From Terriglobia bacterium (GTDB taxonomy: Bacteria; Acidobacteriota; Terriglobia; Bryobacterales; Bryobacteraceae), in the NCBI GenBank assembly GCA_025363475.1, contig JANYDS010000067.1:1-64000 (forward strand): a stretch of 64,000 nucleotides of DNA, given 5' to 3'. Position 1 is the first letter of the stretch; every line of letters begins with the position of its first letter. The translations under genes and the position numbers were made by a program. This document shows positions 25,762-34,315 of the stretch, piece after piece. The notes beneath the pieces were generated by a model. The model worked only from the letters and a program-made list of their open reading frames with translations, did not search any database and had not been told where the DNA came from.

Positions 25762-28298
25762 AAAAAATCCTGTTATCAACTTCTCTGGCTGGAATACTGG
25801 CGCTGCTGGTTTCTCCGGCGCAGGGTTACTATCACTTCGTTCACTACCTTAACGGTTCGAGTGCTGTGGAGAAATTTGACCTGACCGCGCTGCCCGGCCG
25901 GACGGTCACGTTTCTGGTTTCCGGTAACGGCCCCGCGGTTTATTCGAAAACTGACAGCTATGCCTCCGTCATCAGTCAGATCCGGCAAGCTGCGGCGATT
26001 TGGAATGGCGTAGCGTCTTCAGATCTTCGTGTTGCTTTTGGCGGTTTGGCGAGTACTCCGATCCTGCAAAATACACCGGGAGGGGATGTCGTCTTTGACG
26101 ATCTGCCTCCTGGTGTGGAAGGGTTTGGCGGACCAACTTCGAAGGCAGATGCCGCCGTGGCGGGTGATTTTTCGCGGTATGTGCCGATTGTGCGGTCTGT
26201 CATTCACCTGAACCGCAATCTGGTGCTGGCACCAGGCCCCAGCTACAACCAGAGTTTTCTGCTGACGACCTTACATGAGATGGGCCATGCACTGGGCCTG
26301 CAGCATACGTTCACAGCGAGCGCGATGTCGCAGGACACAATCCGGGCGACTACTCTTGCGCGGCCTCTCGACAATGACGATATCGCGGGAATCTCCGCGC
26401 TCTATCCCGCAGTGAGTTTCCGCAAGACGGGGACGATTGCCGGCAGGATCAGCAGTGCCAGTGGCGGGGTGCATCTGGCTTCGGTCGTTGCCATTCGCGC
26501 CGGAGCGGGCGCCATCAGCGCCTTTACTAAACCGGATGGCACGTACCGGATGGAGGGCGTTCCGCCGGGACAATATGCTGTTTATGTTCATTCCCTGCCG
26601 CCTGACGCCAATGTGATTGAACCTGTTGACGGTAACGGGAATCCAGTGGCGGCCTCGGGCGCGGTAAATTCCGTGTTCTATCCGGGCACCACCGATTTCA
26701 GTCAGGCGACGCAAGTCAAGGTGGTTGTCGGCCAGACCACAGAAAGTATCAATATTGGCGTGACTGCCCGCACCAGTGTGCCGGTTTATGACGGGCAGAT
26801 TTTCGGCTACCTTGCAAATAATACTGTTGCCAACCGGCCTGCTCCCGTGTTGATTTCTTCCGCCACTACTGCTGTCGCCGCGTCAGTTACCGGTCTGGGG
26901 TCGAACGGAAATTCACCCGGCCTGGCAATTCAAATACCTGGGGGCGCGGTTTCGATCGTTCCGAACGGAATTGTGCCGTCACTTTCCGGCGGGTTCACTT
27001 ACGTTTACCTCTATTTGAAGACGGCGGCGGATGCGCAGCCGGGTCCGCAGCATGTCATTTTCAATACTCCAGGCTATATGTATGTTCTGCCGTCAGCAAT
27101 GTATCTGACTGCGGCGCTGCCACCTTCGGTCGCAGATCAGATTCAAAATGCTGATGGCACCGTGACGGTTACCGGAACCGGTTTCATCACCGGCACGAAA
27201 CTATATTTTGATTCTCTCCCTGGCGTTGTACTTTCGGTTAATAAAGACGGAAACAGCGCGGTAGTGACACCCCCGGCGGGTTCCGCCGGCCAGGTCGCCA
27301 CGCTCATTGCCTACAATCCGGATGGTCAGAATTCCCAGCTGTGGAAGCCGGTGAACGCAGTCTCCTGGTCGTATGGTGATTTACCCATACCGGCCATTGT
27401 TTCTGTGAGTCCTTCGTCCCTGCCTGCGGGCGCGGAAGCGGTTGTCGATATCGTCACTGCAAACCTCGCGCTGACTCAGGGCGCAGGTCTGGGCTTCGGC
27501 TCCAGCGATATTCTGGTCCGCAGCCTTACGGTGCTTTCGCCGACGCATCTGCGGGCGAACATTGCGGTTGCTTCCAATGCTTCGCTTTCGAACCCCGACA
27601 TCACGATTGCAGCAGGCTTCGCTATCGCCTCGGCACCGGCCAGTTTCCAGATAACACCCGCAGTGGAAAATCTGCCGGCAGCAGTCCCCGTGCTCATCAA
27701 TATCAATGCCGACCAGGGCATTACGGGCGCATTCCCTGGCGCTACCGTTGCGCTGTACGGCAAGGGTCTGAATCAGCAAAACCTCACTACCGCCACGGTT
27801 ACCTTCGGCGGACATGCTGCGGTGGTTTCTTTCTGGTCTTCCGGACAATTGATTCTGCAAATTCCACTGGACGTGACGCCCGGTCCGGCGGTGCTGGTAC
27901 TGAATAATGGCTGGTTGAATTCATTTCCGGTTGATGTGTTGATTGACCCGGCACCAGCTGGTTACTACGGTGTTCAGTTCTCGAACGGCGATTACGTCAC
28001 TCCAGCGCACGCCGCACAGCCGGGTGACAGCCTGATCGCGACCATGAGCGGCTTTGCGCCGGATGGCGACAAGGTGACTCTCGACCGTGTGCGGGTGAGT
28101 CTGGGCGGGGTGTCGTTCGCACCGCTCAGTATCCAGCAGGCGGGTCCGGCCTGGCAGGTTACTTTCACCATTCCGGCTGGCGTGCCTGCGGGCGCAACTG
28201 ACCGCCTGATCCTGTACCGCGACGGCTTAAGCAGCGTGGTGGCGACGATACCGGTGGTTGGGTCCATTGTTGCGTCCGACGTCATACCCGCTCCCTGA
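25758..28298 (+). CDS. Secreted matrixin-like zinc metalloprotease with TIG/IPT domains
   Basis: 846 residues, GTG start in a GTGA overlap with the preceding stop. Signal peptide about 1-23. Residues about 25-215 are an M10-like catalytic domain with HEMGHALGLQHT, the HExxHxxGxxH metzincin motif, and a downstream Met (ASAMSQDT). A carboxypeptidase-regulatory-like domain follows (about 220-330: GTIAGRISSASGG, TYRMEGVPPGQYAVYV). From about 350 onward are several TIG/IPT-like beta-sandwich modules (VSVSPSSLPAGAE, GATVALYGKGLNQ). It is likely exported and cell-surface associated. The substrate is unknown. Confidence 0.85.
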   Translation: MKKILLSTSLAGILALLVSPAQGYYHFVHYLNGSSAVEKFDLTALPGRTVTFLVSGNGPAVYSKTDSYASVISQIRQAAAIWNGVASSDLRVAFGGLASTPILQNTPGGDVVFDDLPPGVEGFGGPTSKADAAVAGDFSRYVPIVRSVIHLNRNLVLAPGPSYNQSFLLTTLHEMGHALGLQHTFTASAMSQDTIRATTLARPLDNDDIAGISALYPAVSFRKTGTIAGRISSASGGVHLASVVAIRAGAGAISAFTKPDGTYRMEGVPPGQYAVYVHSLPPDANVIEPVDGNGNPVAASGAVNSVFYPGTTDFSQATQVKVVVGQTTESINIGVTARTSVPVYDGQIFGYLANNTVANRPAPVLISSATTAVAASVTGLGSNGNSPGLAIQIPGGAVSIVPNGIVPSLSGGFTYVYLYLKTAADAQPGPQHVIFNTPGYMYVLPSAMYLTAALPPSVADQIQNADGTVTVTGTGFITGTKLYFDSLPGVVLSVNKDGNSAVVTPPAGSAGQVATLIAYNPDGQNSQLWKPVNAVSWSYGDLPIPAIVSVSPSSLPAGAEAVVDIVTANLALTQGAGLGFGSSDILVRSLTVLSPTHLRANIAVASNASLSNPDITIAAGFAIASAPASFQITPAVENLPAAVPVLININADQGITGAFPGATVALYGKGLNQQNLTTATVTFGGHAAVVSFWSSGQLILQIPLDVTPGPAVLVLNNGWLNSFPVDVLIDPAPAGYYGVQFSNGDYVTPAHAAQPGDSLIATMSGFAPDGDKVTLDRVRVSLGGVSFAPLSIQQAGPAWQVTFTIPAGVPAGATDRLILYRDGLSSVVATIPVVGSIVASDVIPAP

Positions 28299-28303
28299 CT
28301 TTC

Positions 28304-29437
28304 ATGGCTGATCCTGTACTGCAGTGGGCAAAACGCCATCAGCCTGCCACCATCCGCCTGATCCGCGAACTGGTGGAAGTGGAATCTCCCAGCGATTCGC
28401 CCCAGGCTGTTGACCGCTGTCTGCAGTGCCTGGCCGACCATCTGACTCCGCTCGGAATTGTTCGCAAAACGGACGCCAGCCTCGTTTGTTCTTTTCGCCT
28501 GGAGGGTCAGCAGCGTGATCGCGGACAAGTCCTCACGCTCGGCCATGCGGATACGGTTTGGCCCCTCGGAACACTCCGCCACATGAAGTTCCGTCGCTCG
28601 GAGGGCCGGCTTTGGGGCCCGGGTGTGCTCGATATGAAGGCGGGTCTGGTGTTTTTCATCAGCGCCATGCAGGCCTTGCGGGAACTGGAAATTCCTGTGC
28701 CACATGATGTTGTGTTAATGATCACGCCCGATGAGGAAACGGGCAGTCGCAGGTCGCGCGCGGCCATTGAAAGCATGGCGAAGTTGAGCAAAGCGGTGCT
28801 GGTGCTGGAACCTGGTACGGGTCTCGAAGGTAAAGCCAAGACAGCGCGCAAAGGCATAGGCGATTACCACCTTAAAGTGCGCGGCGTGGCATCTCATGCG
28901 GGGGTGGATTTTGAGAAGGGTGCCAGCGCTGTGCTGGAACTGGCCCGCCAGCTGGAAGTAATTGCAGGCTTCACTGACCCCGCAACGGGCGTTACCGTGA
29001 ACCCTGGCGTTATCTCCGGCGGCACACGCTCAAACGTCATCGCTGCGGAAGCTGCGGCTCACATCGATATCCGCACGCCGCGTAAAAAAGATGCGGTCCT
29101 TCTGGAAAAAAAGTTTCGTGCACTCAAACCTTTTGACAAGCGCTGCACGCTGGAATTGTCCGGCGGCTTGAACCGGCCACCGATGGAGCGCAGTAAAGGC
29201 GGCGCGGCGTTGTTTCAGACTGCGCGCACGCAGGCGGTTACTCTCGGTATCGAGCTGGAAGAGTCAGCCACCGGCGGCGGTTCGGACGGCAATTTCACGG
29301 CGGCACTGGGAATCCCTACGCTGGATGGCATAGGGGCTGTGGGCGAAGGGGCTCACGCGGCGAATGAAAGTATTCTCATTGACCGCATTGCAGACCGGGT
29401 GGCCCTTCTCGCGAAGCTCACATCCGCGATATTGTAG
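28304..29437 (+). CDS. M20 family metallopeptidase (glutamate carboxypeptidase-like)
   Basis: 377 residues without a signal peptide, length normal for M20A/CPG2-type enzymes. Zinc-binding and catalytic residues are visible: LGHADTVWP (His), VLDMKAG (bridging Asp), PDEETGS (Glu pair), LEPGTG and GEGAHAANE (C-terminal His). The dimerisation lid is present (KGIGDYHLKVRGVASHAG). It cleaves a C-terminal acidic residue or an acyl-amino acid in related enzymes. It begins 5 bases after the protease gene stop with no obvious ribosome site, so coupling to upstream translation is likely. Confidence 0.9.
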   Translation: MADPVLQWAKRHQPATIRLIRELVEVESPSDSPQAVDRCLQCLADHLTPLGIVRKTDASLVCSFRLEGQQRDRGQVLTLGHADTVWPLGTLRHMKFRRSEGRLWGPGVLDMKAGLVFFISAMQALRELEIPVPHDVVLMITPDEETGSRRSRAAIESMAKLSKAVLVLEPGTGLEGKAKTARKGIGDYHLKVRGVASHAGVDFEKGASAVLELARQLEVIAGFTDPATGVTVNPGVISGGTRSNVIAAEAAAHIDIRTPRKKDAVLLEKKFRALKPFDKRCTLELSGGLNRPPMERSKGGAALFQTARTQAVTLGIELEESATGGGSDGNFTAALGIPTLDGIGAVGEGAHAANESILIDRIADRVALLAKLTSAIL

Positions 29438-29442
29438 TTCTC

Positions 29443-29865
29443 ATGAAACTCTCCCATCTGGTTTCCTTCGCGTGCGGCGCCCTGCTCATGCTGGGTGTCG
29501 GTTCCCTGACTCAATCGCGGGCTCAGGCGCCCGGCCATGTTTATGAACTGCGGATGTATCACACCAATGACGGCAAACTCGACGGCCTTATCGCCCGGTT
29601 CCGCGATCATACGGTGGATATTTTTAACCGTCACAACATGAAGAGCGTCGGTTACTGGGTGCCGCAGGACGCGCCTAATGCCGGCAATCTGCTGATCTAC
29701 GTCCTGGAGCATCCGAATCGTGCGGAAGCGGATAAGAACTGGGCGGCGTTTAATTCGGATCCGGAGTGGCAAAAGGTCCGCGCCGCTTCCGAAGTGAACG
29801 GCGCACTGATTAATAAGATTGACCGCTATTTCATGAATCCCACTGATTTTTCGGCGATGAAGTAG
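29443..29865 (+). CDS. NIPSNAP family secreted protein
   Basis: 140 residues. Signal peptide about 1-28 (HLVSFACGALLMLGVGSL then RAQA). A ferredoxin-like NIPSNAP domain spans about 33-138: VYELRMYHTNDGKLDGLIARFRDHTVDIFNRHNMKSVGYW, LLIYVLEHPNRAEADKNWAAF, DPEWQKV. NIPSNAP domains are small stress-responsive or ligand-binding dimeric folds with no settled activity. The gene lies 5 bases after the M20 gene and 3 bases before the DUF1684 gene. Confidence 0.88.
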   Translation: MKLSHLVSFACGALLMLGVGSLTQSRAQAPGHVYELRMYHTNDGKLDGLIARFRDHTVDIFNRHNMKSVGYWVPQDAPNAGNLLIYVLEHPNRAEADKNWAAFNSDPEWQKVRAASEVNGALINKIDRYFMNPTDFSAMK

Positions 29866-29868
29866 GCC

Positions 29869-30708
29869 ATGCGCCCACTCCTGTGGCTTGCGGTCACATT
29901 GCTGGCCAGTGCGTCCCCTGTTGCATATCAGGCGGAACAGGAAAGCTGGCGGGCGGATTACGAACGGCGGCTGAAAGCACCAGACGGCTGGCTTGCCGTG
30001 GCAGGTCTGTACTGGCTGCACGACGGCGCAAACAAAATGGGGTCTGACCCCTTTTCTGACGTCGTCCTGCCCGGACGGTTGCCCAAGTTTGCGGGCACAT
30101 TACTTCTGGATAAGGGCAAGGTCGTGTTTGACCGCGTTTCTCCGCCGTCAAAACATGAACTGAAACCCGATACCAGCGGGCATCCGGATGTGGTGCAGTT
30201 GGGTGATGCGACCTTCACCATTATCGAAAGGGGAGGGAAGACCGGGCTGCGTCTGCGCGATCCCGAAGCCGAGACCCGGCGCAAGTTTACCGGCTGCACC
30301 TGGTACCCTCCCGCTGAAGCCTGGAAGGTGAAAGCAAAATGGGTTGCCTATGCCAAACCTCGCACCATCCGGATCACCAACATCCTGGGCATGACCGACG
30401 AAGAACCCTCGCCTGGTTATGCCGAATTTACGGTGAAGGGAAAAACGCTGCGCCTCGAACCCGTCACCGAAGACAATCAGTTATTTTTCATGTTCAAAGA
30501 TGGCACCAGCGGCAAAGGGACTTACGGGGCGGGCCGGTTTGTCTACGCGGCTATGCCGAAAGGCGATTCGGTGGAAATCGATTTTAACCATGCGCACAAT
30601 CCGCCTTGCGCATTTACTGCTTTTGCGACTTGTCCGCTGCCGCCCAAACAGAACACTCTTGCCGTGTCGGTCGAAGCCGGCGAGAAAAACTACGGTCATC
30701 ATCAATGA
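29869..30708 (+). CDS. DUF1684 domain secreted protein
   Basis: 279 residues. Signal-like N-terminus ([19 protein letters not shown]). Family motifs: [21 protein letters not shown], the central RIRITN-like strand ([10 protein letters not shown]), and the C-terminal [19 protein letters not shown] with the invariant Cys pair, then AGEKNYG. DUF1684 proteins are common in Acidobacteriota and Bacteroidota; their biochemical role is not known. The stop overlaps the maf start by four bases (ATGA). Confidence 0.88.
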   Translation: MRPLLWLAVTLLASASPVAYQAEQESWRADYERRLKAPDGWLAVAGLYWLHDGANKMGSDPFSDVVLPGRLPKFAGTLLLDKGKVVFDRVSPPSKHELKPDTSGHPDVVQLGDATFTIIERGGKTGLRLRDPEAETRRKFTGCTWYPPAEAWKVKAKWVAYAKPRTIRITNILGMTDEEPSPGYAEFTVKGKTLRLEPVTEDNQLFFMFKDGTSGKGTYGAGRFVYAAMPKGDSVEIDFNHAHNPPCAFTAFATCPLPPKQNTLAVSVEAGEKNYGHHQ

Positions 30709-31268
30709 AGCTGGTTCTGGCTTCACGTTCGCCCCGGCGGGCCGAACTGTTGATGGCGGCAGGGTTTGATTTTACGGTGAGGGTGGCAGATGTGGATGAA
30801 ACTCCGCATGATGGCGAAGCGCCCATTGATTACGTAGCGCGCCTGGCCCGTGAAAAGGCGTGTGCGATTGCCGCGACCAAAGAAGAAATCGTCCTCGCCG
30901 CCGATACCACCGTAGTGCTCGACGGACAAATTCTCGGCAAGCCCGAAGACGCGCCAGATGCAACCCGAATGCTCAGCGCCCTCTCCGGCCGCAGGCATGA
31001 AGTGATGACCGGGATTTGCCTCAAACAAGGTGACCGCGTGGCTTCTGAAGTAGCCATAACGGCAGTCTGGTTTACTTCCCTTACCCCGACGGAAATTGAA
31101 ACTTACGTGGCCTCGCAGGAACCTTTGGATAAAGCCGGCGCTTACGGAATTCAGGGCCTGGCATCACGGTTTATCGAGAGGATTGAAGGTTCCTACAGCA
31201 ACGTGGTCGGCCTGCCCGTGGCCCTGGTATATCAACACCTGCGAGCTATCGGCGTGGTTCGTTCGTAA
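30705..31268 (+). CDS. maf: Maf-like nucleotide pyrophosphatase
   Basis: 187 residues from ATG 30705, overlapping the upstream stop. Motifs of Maf/YceF/Yhd[13 protein letters not shown] at the N-terminus, [42 protein letters not shown], and [30 protein letters not shown]. The family hydrolyses non-canonical or canonical nucleoside triphosphates (dTTP/UTP-type in YhdE) and has been linked to septum inhibition. It is the last gene of the operon. Its 3' end overlaps the convergent cytochrome gene by 23 bases. Confidence 0.95.
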   Translation: MKLVLASRSPRRAELLMAAGFDFTVRVADVDETPHDGEAPIDYVARLAREKACAIAATKEEIVLAADTTVVLDGQILGKPEDAPDATRMLSALSGRRHEVMTGICLKQGDRVASEVAITAVWFTSLTPTEIETYVASQEPLDKAGAYGIQGLASRFIERIEGSYSNVVGLPVALVYQHLRAIGVVRS

Positions 31269-31677
31269 TCCGGATCTGGTTCAGCACTTCCAGCCGCGTA
31301 CTGAGTTCCGTCTTTCCCGCGGGAAAATTGTTGAAATAAAGCACGAACGCCACTACATCGGCCACCTGCTGGCGGTTTAAGGTGCCCGGTTTCGTAAGCG
31401 GCATGGTGACCCGAACGCGATCGAACAGCGTGCCCACCGTTTCGCCGTACCAGCCCGTCAGGAAACGATCACCCGCCAGTGGACGTGTTTCCCCACCGCC
31501 CGTGAGCGCCCGTTCATGGCATTCCGTACAGATTTCCGCATACACCGTGCGCCCCCGCGCTACCTGACCGGGTGTAAATACACCGTCCCATACAGAGACG
31601 CTGGTCTGCGCCGGAAGCGCCGCCGGCATGAAAGCTCCAAAGAGCAGGGACGCAAGGAATTTGTTTTTGAAGATCAC
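31246..31677 (-). CDS. Small secreted monohaem cytochrome c
   Basis: 143 residues. Signal peptide about 1-23 ([17 protein letters not shown]). One haem-binding CTECH motif near residue 52 in [17 protein letters not shown], with a probable axial Met in VTMPLTKPG. It closely parallels the protein encoded just upstream in layout (VWDGVFT versus [18 protein letters not shown] versus FNGFPEGKTEL), so the pair arose by tandem duplication. A periplasmic electron carrier is likely; redox partners were not found nearby. Confidence 0.87.
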   Translation of the reverse strand: MIFKNKFLASLLFGAFMPAALPAQTSVSVWDGVFTPGQVARGRTVYAEICTECHERALTGGGETRPLAGDRFLTGWYGETVGTLFDRVRVTMPLTKPGTLNRQQVADVVAFVLYFNNFPAGKTELSTRLEVLNQIRITNEPRR

Positions 31678-31688
31678 GGGTTTCGTCC

Positions 31689-32177
31689 TCAGTGCCGGTG
31701 CGATTCAAAACGGATCTGCCGCAGCTCTCCCGGTTTGGGGCTGAGTTCAGTTTTGCCCTCGGGAAAGCCATTAAACCACAGAATCATCGCCACCAGGTCC
31801 GCTGCCTCCTGTCGGGTAATTTGCCGGGGTTTGCTCATCCGCAATCTGCCGGGCGGATTGGCCGACATATTGATATAAATCTTGTCAAATAAATCTATGA
31901 GCGGCAGGCCTTCCCAGTCAGACGTGAATTCGTTAGTCGTCAGAATGTGATTTTCGTAGGCGGCCAAATCGCGGCCATGGCACTCTGAACACTGATCGGC
32001 ATACACCGCGCGAGCGCGCTCCGCTTGTTGCACGGTGTAGACACCGTCAAGAATGGTGTAGCCGCCATCGAGCGTTGGTTTCCCGGTCTGCGCACTCAGT
32101 GCAAGGGCCAGAAGGAGCGCCGTAACAAAGGCCACTCCGGCTGCTGTTTTCCCCGTATTGATGGTGGTCGTTGCCAT
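31689..32177 (-). CDS. Small secreted monohaem cytochrome c, tandem paralogue
   Basis: 162 residues. N-terminal hydrophobic export helix (AAGVAFVTALLLALALSA). A single CSECH haem motif in ARAVYADQCSECHGRDL. Candidate axial Met in INMSANPPGRLRMSKP. The C-terminal WFNGFPEGKTELSPKPGELRQIRF part matches the downstream paralogue. First gene of a two-gene minus-strand operon (11-base gap). It is divergent from the BNR propeller gene across a 146-base spacer that shows no convincing sigma-70 promoter. Confidence 0.87.
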   Translation of the reverse strand: MATTTINTGKTAAGVAFVTALLLALALSAQTGKPTLDGGYTILDGVYTVQQAERARAVYADQCSECHGRDLAAYENHILTTNEFTSDWEGLPLIDLFDKIYINMSANPPGRLRMSKPRQITRQEAADLVAMILWFNGFPEGKTELSPKPGELRQIRFESHRH

Positions 32178-32323
32178 TTCTAAATCTGAACAACAGTCTA
32201 TCCTGATCCCGCTGACAACACATCAGACCGTTTGTGTTTGGGGCCCGCGGGGAGTTTGGCCTATCTAACGGATGCTAAAGGGCAATTCTTGTGCGAAACT
32301 GAAGATTAGTATTCCCTGTTTTC

Positions 32324-34273
32324 ATGAAGAGTAGCCTACAAGTCGTGTTCGCAGTCATGGTGGTTTTTTGTGCCGCCAGTCCACGGGCGTATGCAGACTG
32401 GCGGGCCACGGGGCCCTTCGGTGGTGATGCGGCCGTAGTTCGCGTGTTACCGGCGGCGCCGAATCACGTTGTGGCTGCTGCGCGGAACGGCTTAGTCTTT
32501 ACCTCGGCCAACGGCGGCGCTTCATGGTCAAATCTGCCCTTCCCCGGTCAATTTACCGGCGTATTGCATGCCCTTGAGGTTGACCCCCGTGCAGCCGGTA
32601 CGTGGTATGCCGGCATGGAGGGGGAACACGCCTGGTCCTCAGGTATATACAAAACGACTGATGCGGGCCGCACCTGGAAATTTCTGCAGCAAATGACCGG
32701 CAAGGCCGTTTGGTCACTGGCCCTGCTGCCCTCCGATGGCAATGTGATCGCAGCCGGAACCGCGGATGGTGTATACGAAACCACCGATGGCGGCAGCAAC
32801 TGGAAGCTGATCTCTCCTCCCGGCAATCAGGAATTGCGGCCCGTAGTCTCCCTGGCTTTTCACCCTGCAGATAAGGGAATTCTTTACGCAGGGACCACTC
32901 ATCTGCCTTGGCGTACCGGCGATGGCGGCGCAACCTGGCAATCGATTCATTCCGGAATGATGGACGATTCCGACGTTTTCAGCATCGCGATCAATGCAAG
33001 GCAGCCTGATCTGGTCTACGCCAGCGCCTGTAGCGGCGTCTATCATAGTTCCAACAGCGCGGCGCTCTGGAGCAAGCTGCCTACGCCTGCCGGGGCTTTT
33101 CGCACCCATTTCGTCGCGATTGATCCCCATCAGGACCAGACAATTTTTGCAGGGACCACAGCAGGGCTCCTCCGCTCTGAGGACAACGGCAGGAACTGGC
33201 GCGAGGTGAGTGCGCTCTCCGTAACTTCCATTTCATTCGATCAGTCGGTTGCCGGTCGCGTGTTTTTTGCCTCGCCCACCGGCGGGCTGCTGGTGAGTAT
33301 GGACGCAGGCAGAACGCTTCGCGAAACCAACGTCGGTTTCACCAACAGGAATTTCACCGCTCTCGATGGAAGCGGCGGAACAGTCTATGCCAATACCGTG
33401 TATGAACCCGGTTCCGGTGGCGTCTACCGCACCGATGACATGGGCCTGCGCTGGCGACGTCCAGGAACCGAGTCTTCCTCCAGCCCGGAGATCCTGATGA
33501 TGTCGGCTGTTCCCGGCGATCCCTCACACATTTTTGCGGCCGGCTACCACAATTTGTTTAAATCAGGCGATGGTGGCAAGACCTGGATGGCACAAAAAGC
33601 CCCCGCCACAGACTCCAGAGTCACTTCGCTCCTTGCATTGGCCCCTGACGTGCTTCTAGCTGGCACGGATCAGAATTTGTACAAAGGCCAAAGTTCCGAT
33701 AGAAATAAAGAAATCGTCTGGACGGCAGTTGGTCCAGCCGGGGGTTTGGACGGCGGCATGGGTGGCGTCCGGTCATTGCAACGCTCAGGAAACGGCACAG
33801 TGGCGGTATTAACGGCTCACGGAGCATTAGTCAGTTCGGATGCGGGCGGCAGCTGGCAGACTTGTGTTTCGCCCGCTCCTTCATCCGTTTGGTACGGTTT
33901 GGCCTTGGATGCAGAAACACCAGCCCGGAAAGAATTTACTGCGCTCGCTGCAACCTCCACCGGTCTTTTCCGTTCAACGGACGGCTGCCGTTCGTGGACC
34001 AGTTCCGGTCATGGCCTCAAGCCGGAGACAATCGGGCTGGTGCTGTTTCATCCAACCCGCCCCGGTATCGCGTACGCCTCTCAGGGGGGCCGTGTCTACC
34101 GTTCCACCGATGCAGGCTTGGAATGGTTACCCCTCGACGATCAGGAAGCCGAACTGTGGCCTTCCGCCCTTCTTGTTTTGCCTTCCGCGCCGGAAAGATT
34201 GTTCGCCCTCTTCCCCCGACGCGGAATATTTTCTAAATTAGTAGAGGAACCCCTGCCCGCAACGGCACACTGA
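32324..34273 (+). CDS. Secreted Ycf48/BNR-repeat beta-propeller protein
   Basis: 649 residues. Signal peptide about 1-24 (VVFAVMVVFCAASPRAYA). At least eight Asp-box/BNR-type repeats follow: TSANGGASWSNL, TTDAGRTWKFL, TTDGGSNWKLI, TGDGGATWQSI, SEDNGRNWREV, SMDAGRTLRET, SGDGGKTWMAQ, SSDAGGSWQTC, STDAGLEWLPL. Such propellers resemble Ycf48 and VPS10/sortilin domains and act in protein assembly or glycan binding; no catalytic residues can be assigned. The gene ends 42 bases before the OmpA-like start. Confidence 0.85.
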   Translation: MKSSLQVVFAVMVVFCAASPRAYADWRATGPFGGDAAVVRVLPAAPNHVVAAARNGLVFTSANGGASWSNLPFPGQFTGVLHALEVDPRAAGTWYAGMEGEHAWSSGIYKTTDAGRTWKFLQQMTGKAVWSLALLPSDGNVIAAGTADGVYETTDGGSNWKLISPPGNQELRPVVSLAFHPADKGILYAGTTHLPWRTGDGGATWQSIHSGMMDDSDVFSIAINARQPDLVYASACSGVYHSSNSAALWSKLPTPAGAFRTHFVAIDPHQDQTIFAGTTAGLLRSEDNGRNWREVSALSVTSISFDQSVAGRVFFASPTGGLLVSMDAGRTLRETNVGFTNRNFTALDGSGGTVYANTVYEPGSGGVYRTDDMGLRWRRPGTESSSSPEILMMSAVPGDPSHIFAAGYHNLFKSGDGGKTWMAQKAPATDSRVTSLLALAPDVLLAGTDQNLYKGQSSDRNKEIVWTAVGPAGGLDGGMGGVRSLQRSGNGTVAVLTAHGALVSSDAGGSWQTCVSPAPSSVWYGLALDAETPARKEFTALAATSTGLFRSTDGCRSWTSSGHGLKPETIGLVLFHPTRPGIAYASQGGRVYRSTDAGLEWLPLDDQEAELWPSALLVLPSAPERLFALFPRRGIFSKLVEEPLPATAH

Positions 34274-34315
34274 CGCATAATGGAAGCTTCAACAAACGAA
34301 AGAGGAAAGAGATTT

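Noticed and set aside
30039-30051. GGGGTC t GACCCC palindrome inside the DUF1684 gene, at first taken for an inserted repeat
   Set aside because: The encoded GANKMGSDP matches the usual DUF1684 block (GxNxFGSDP-like), so the bases are explained by the family sequence.
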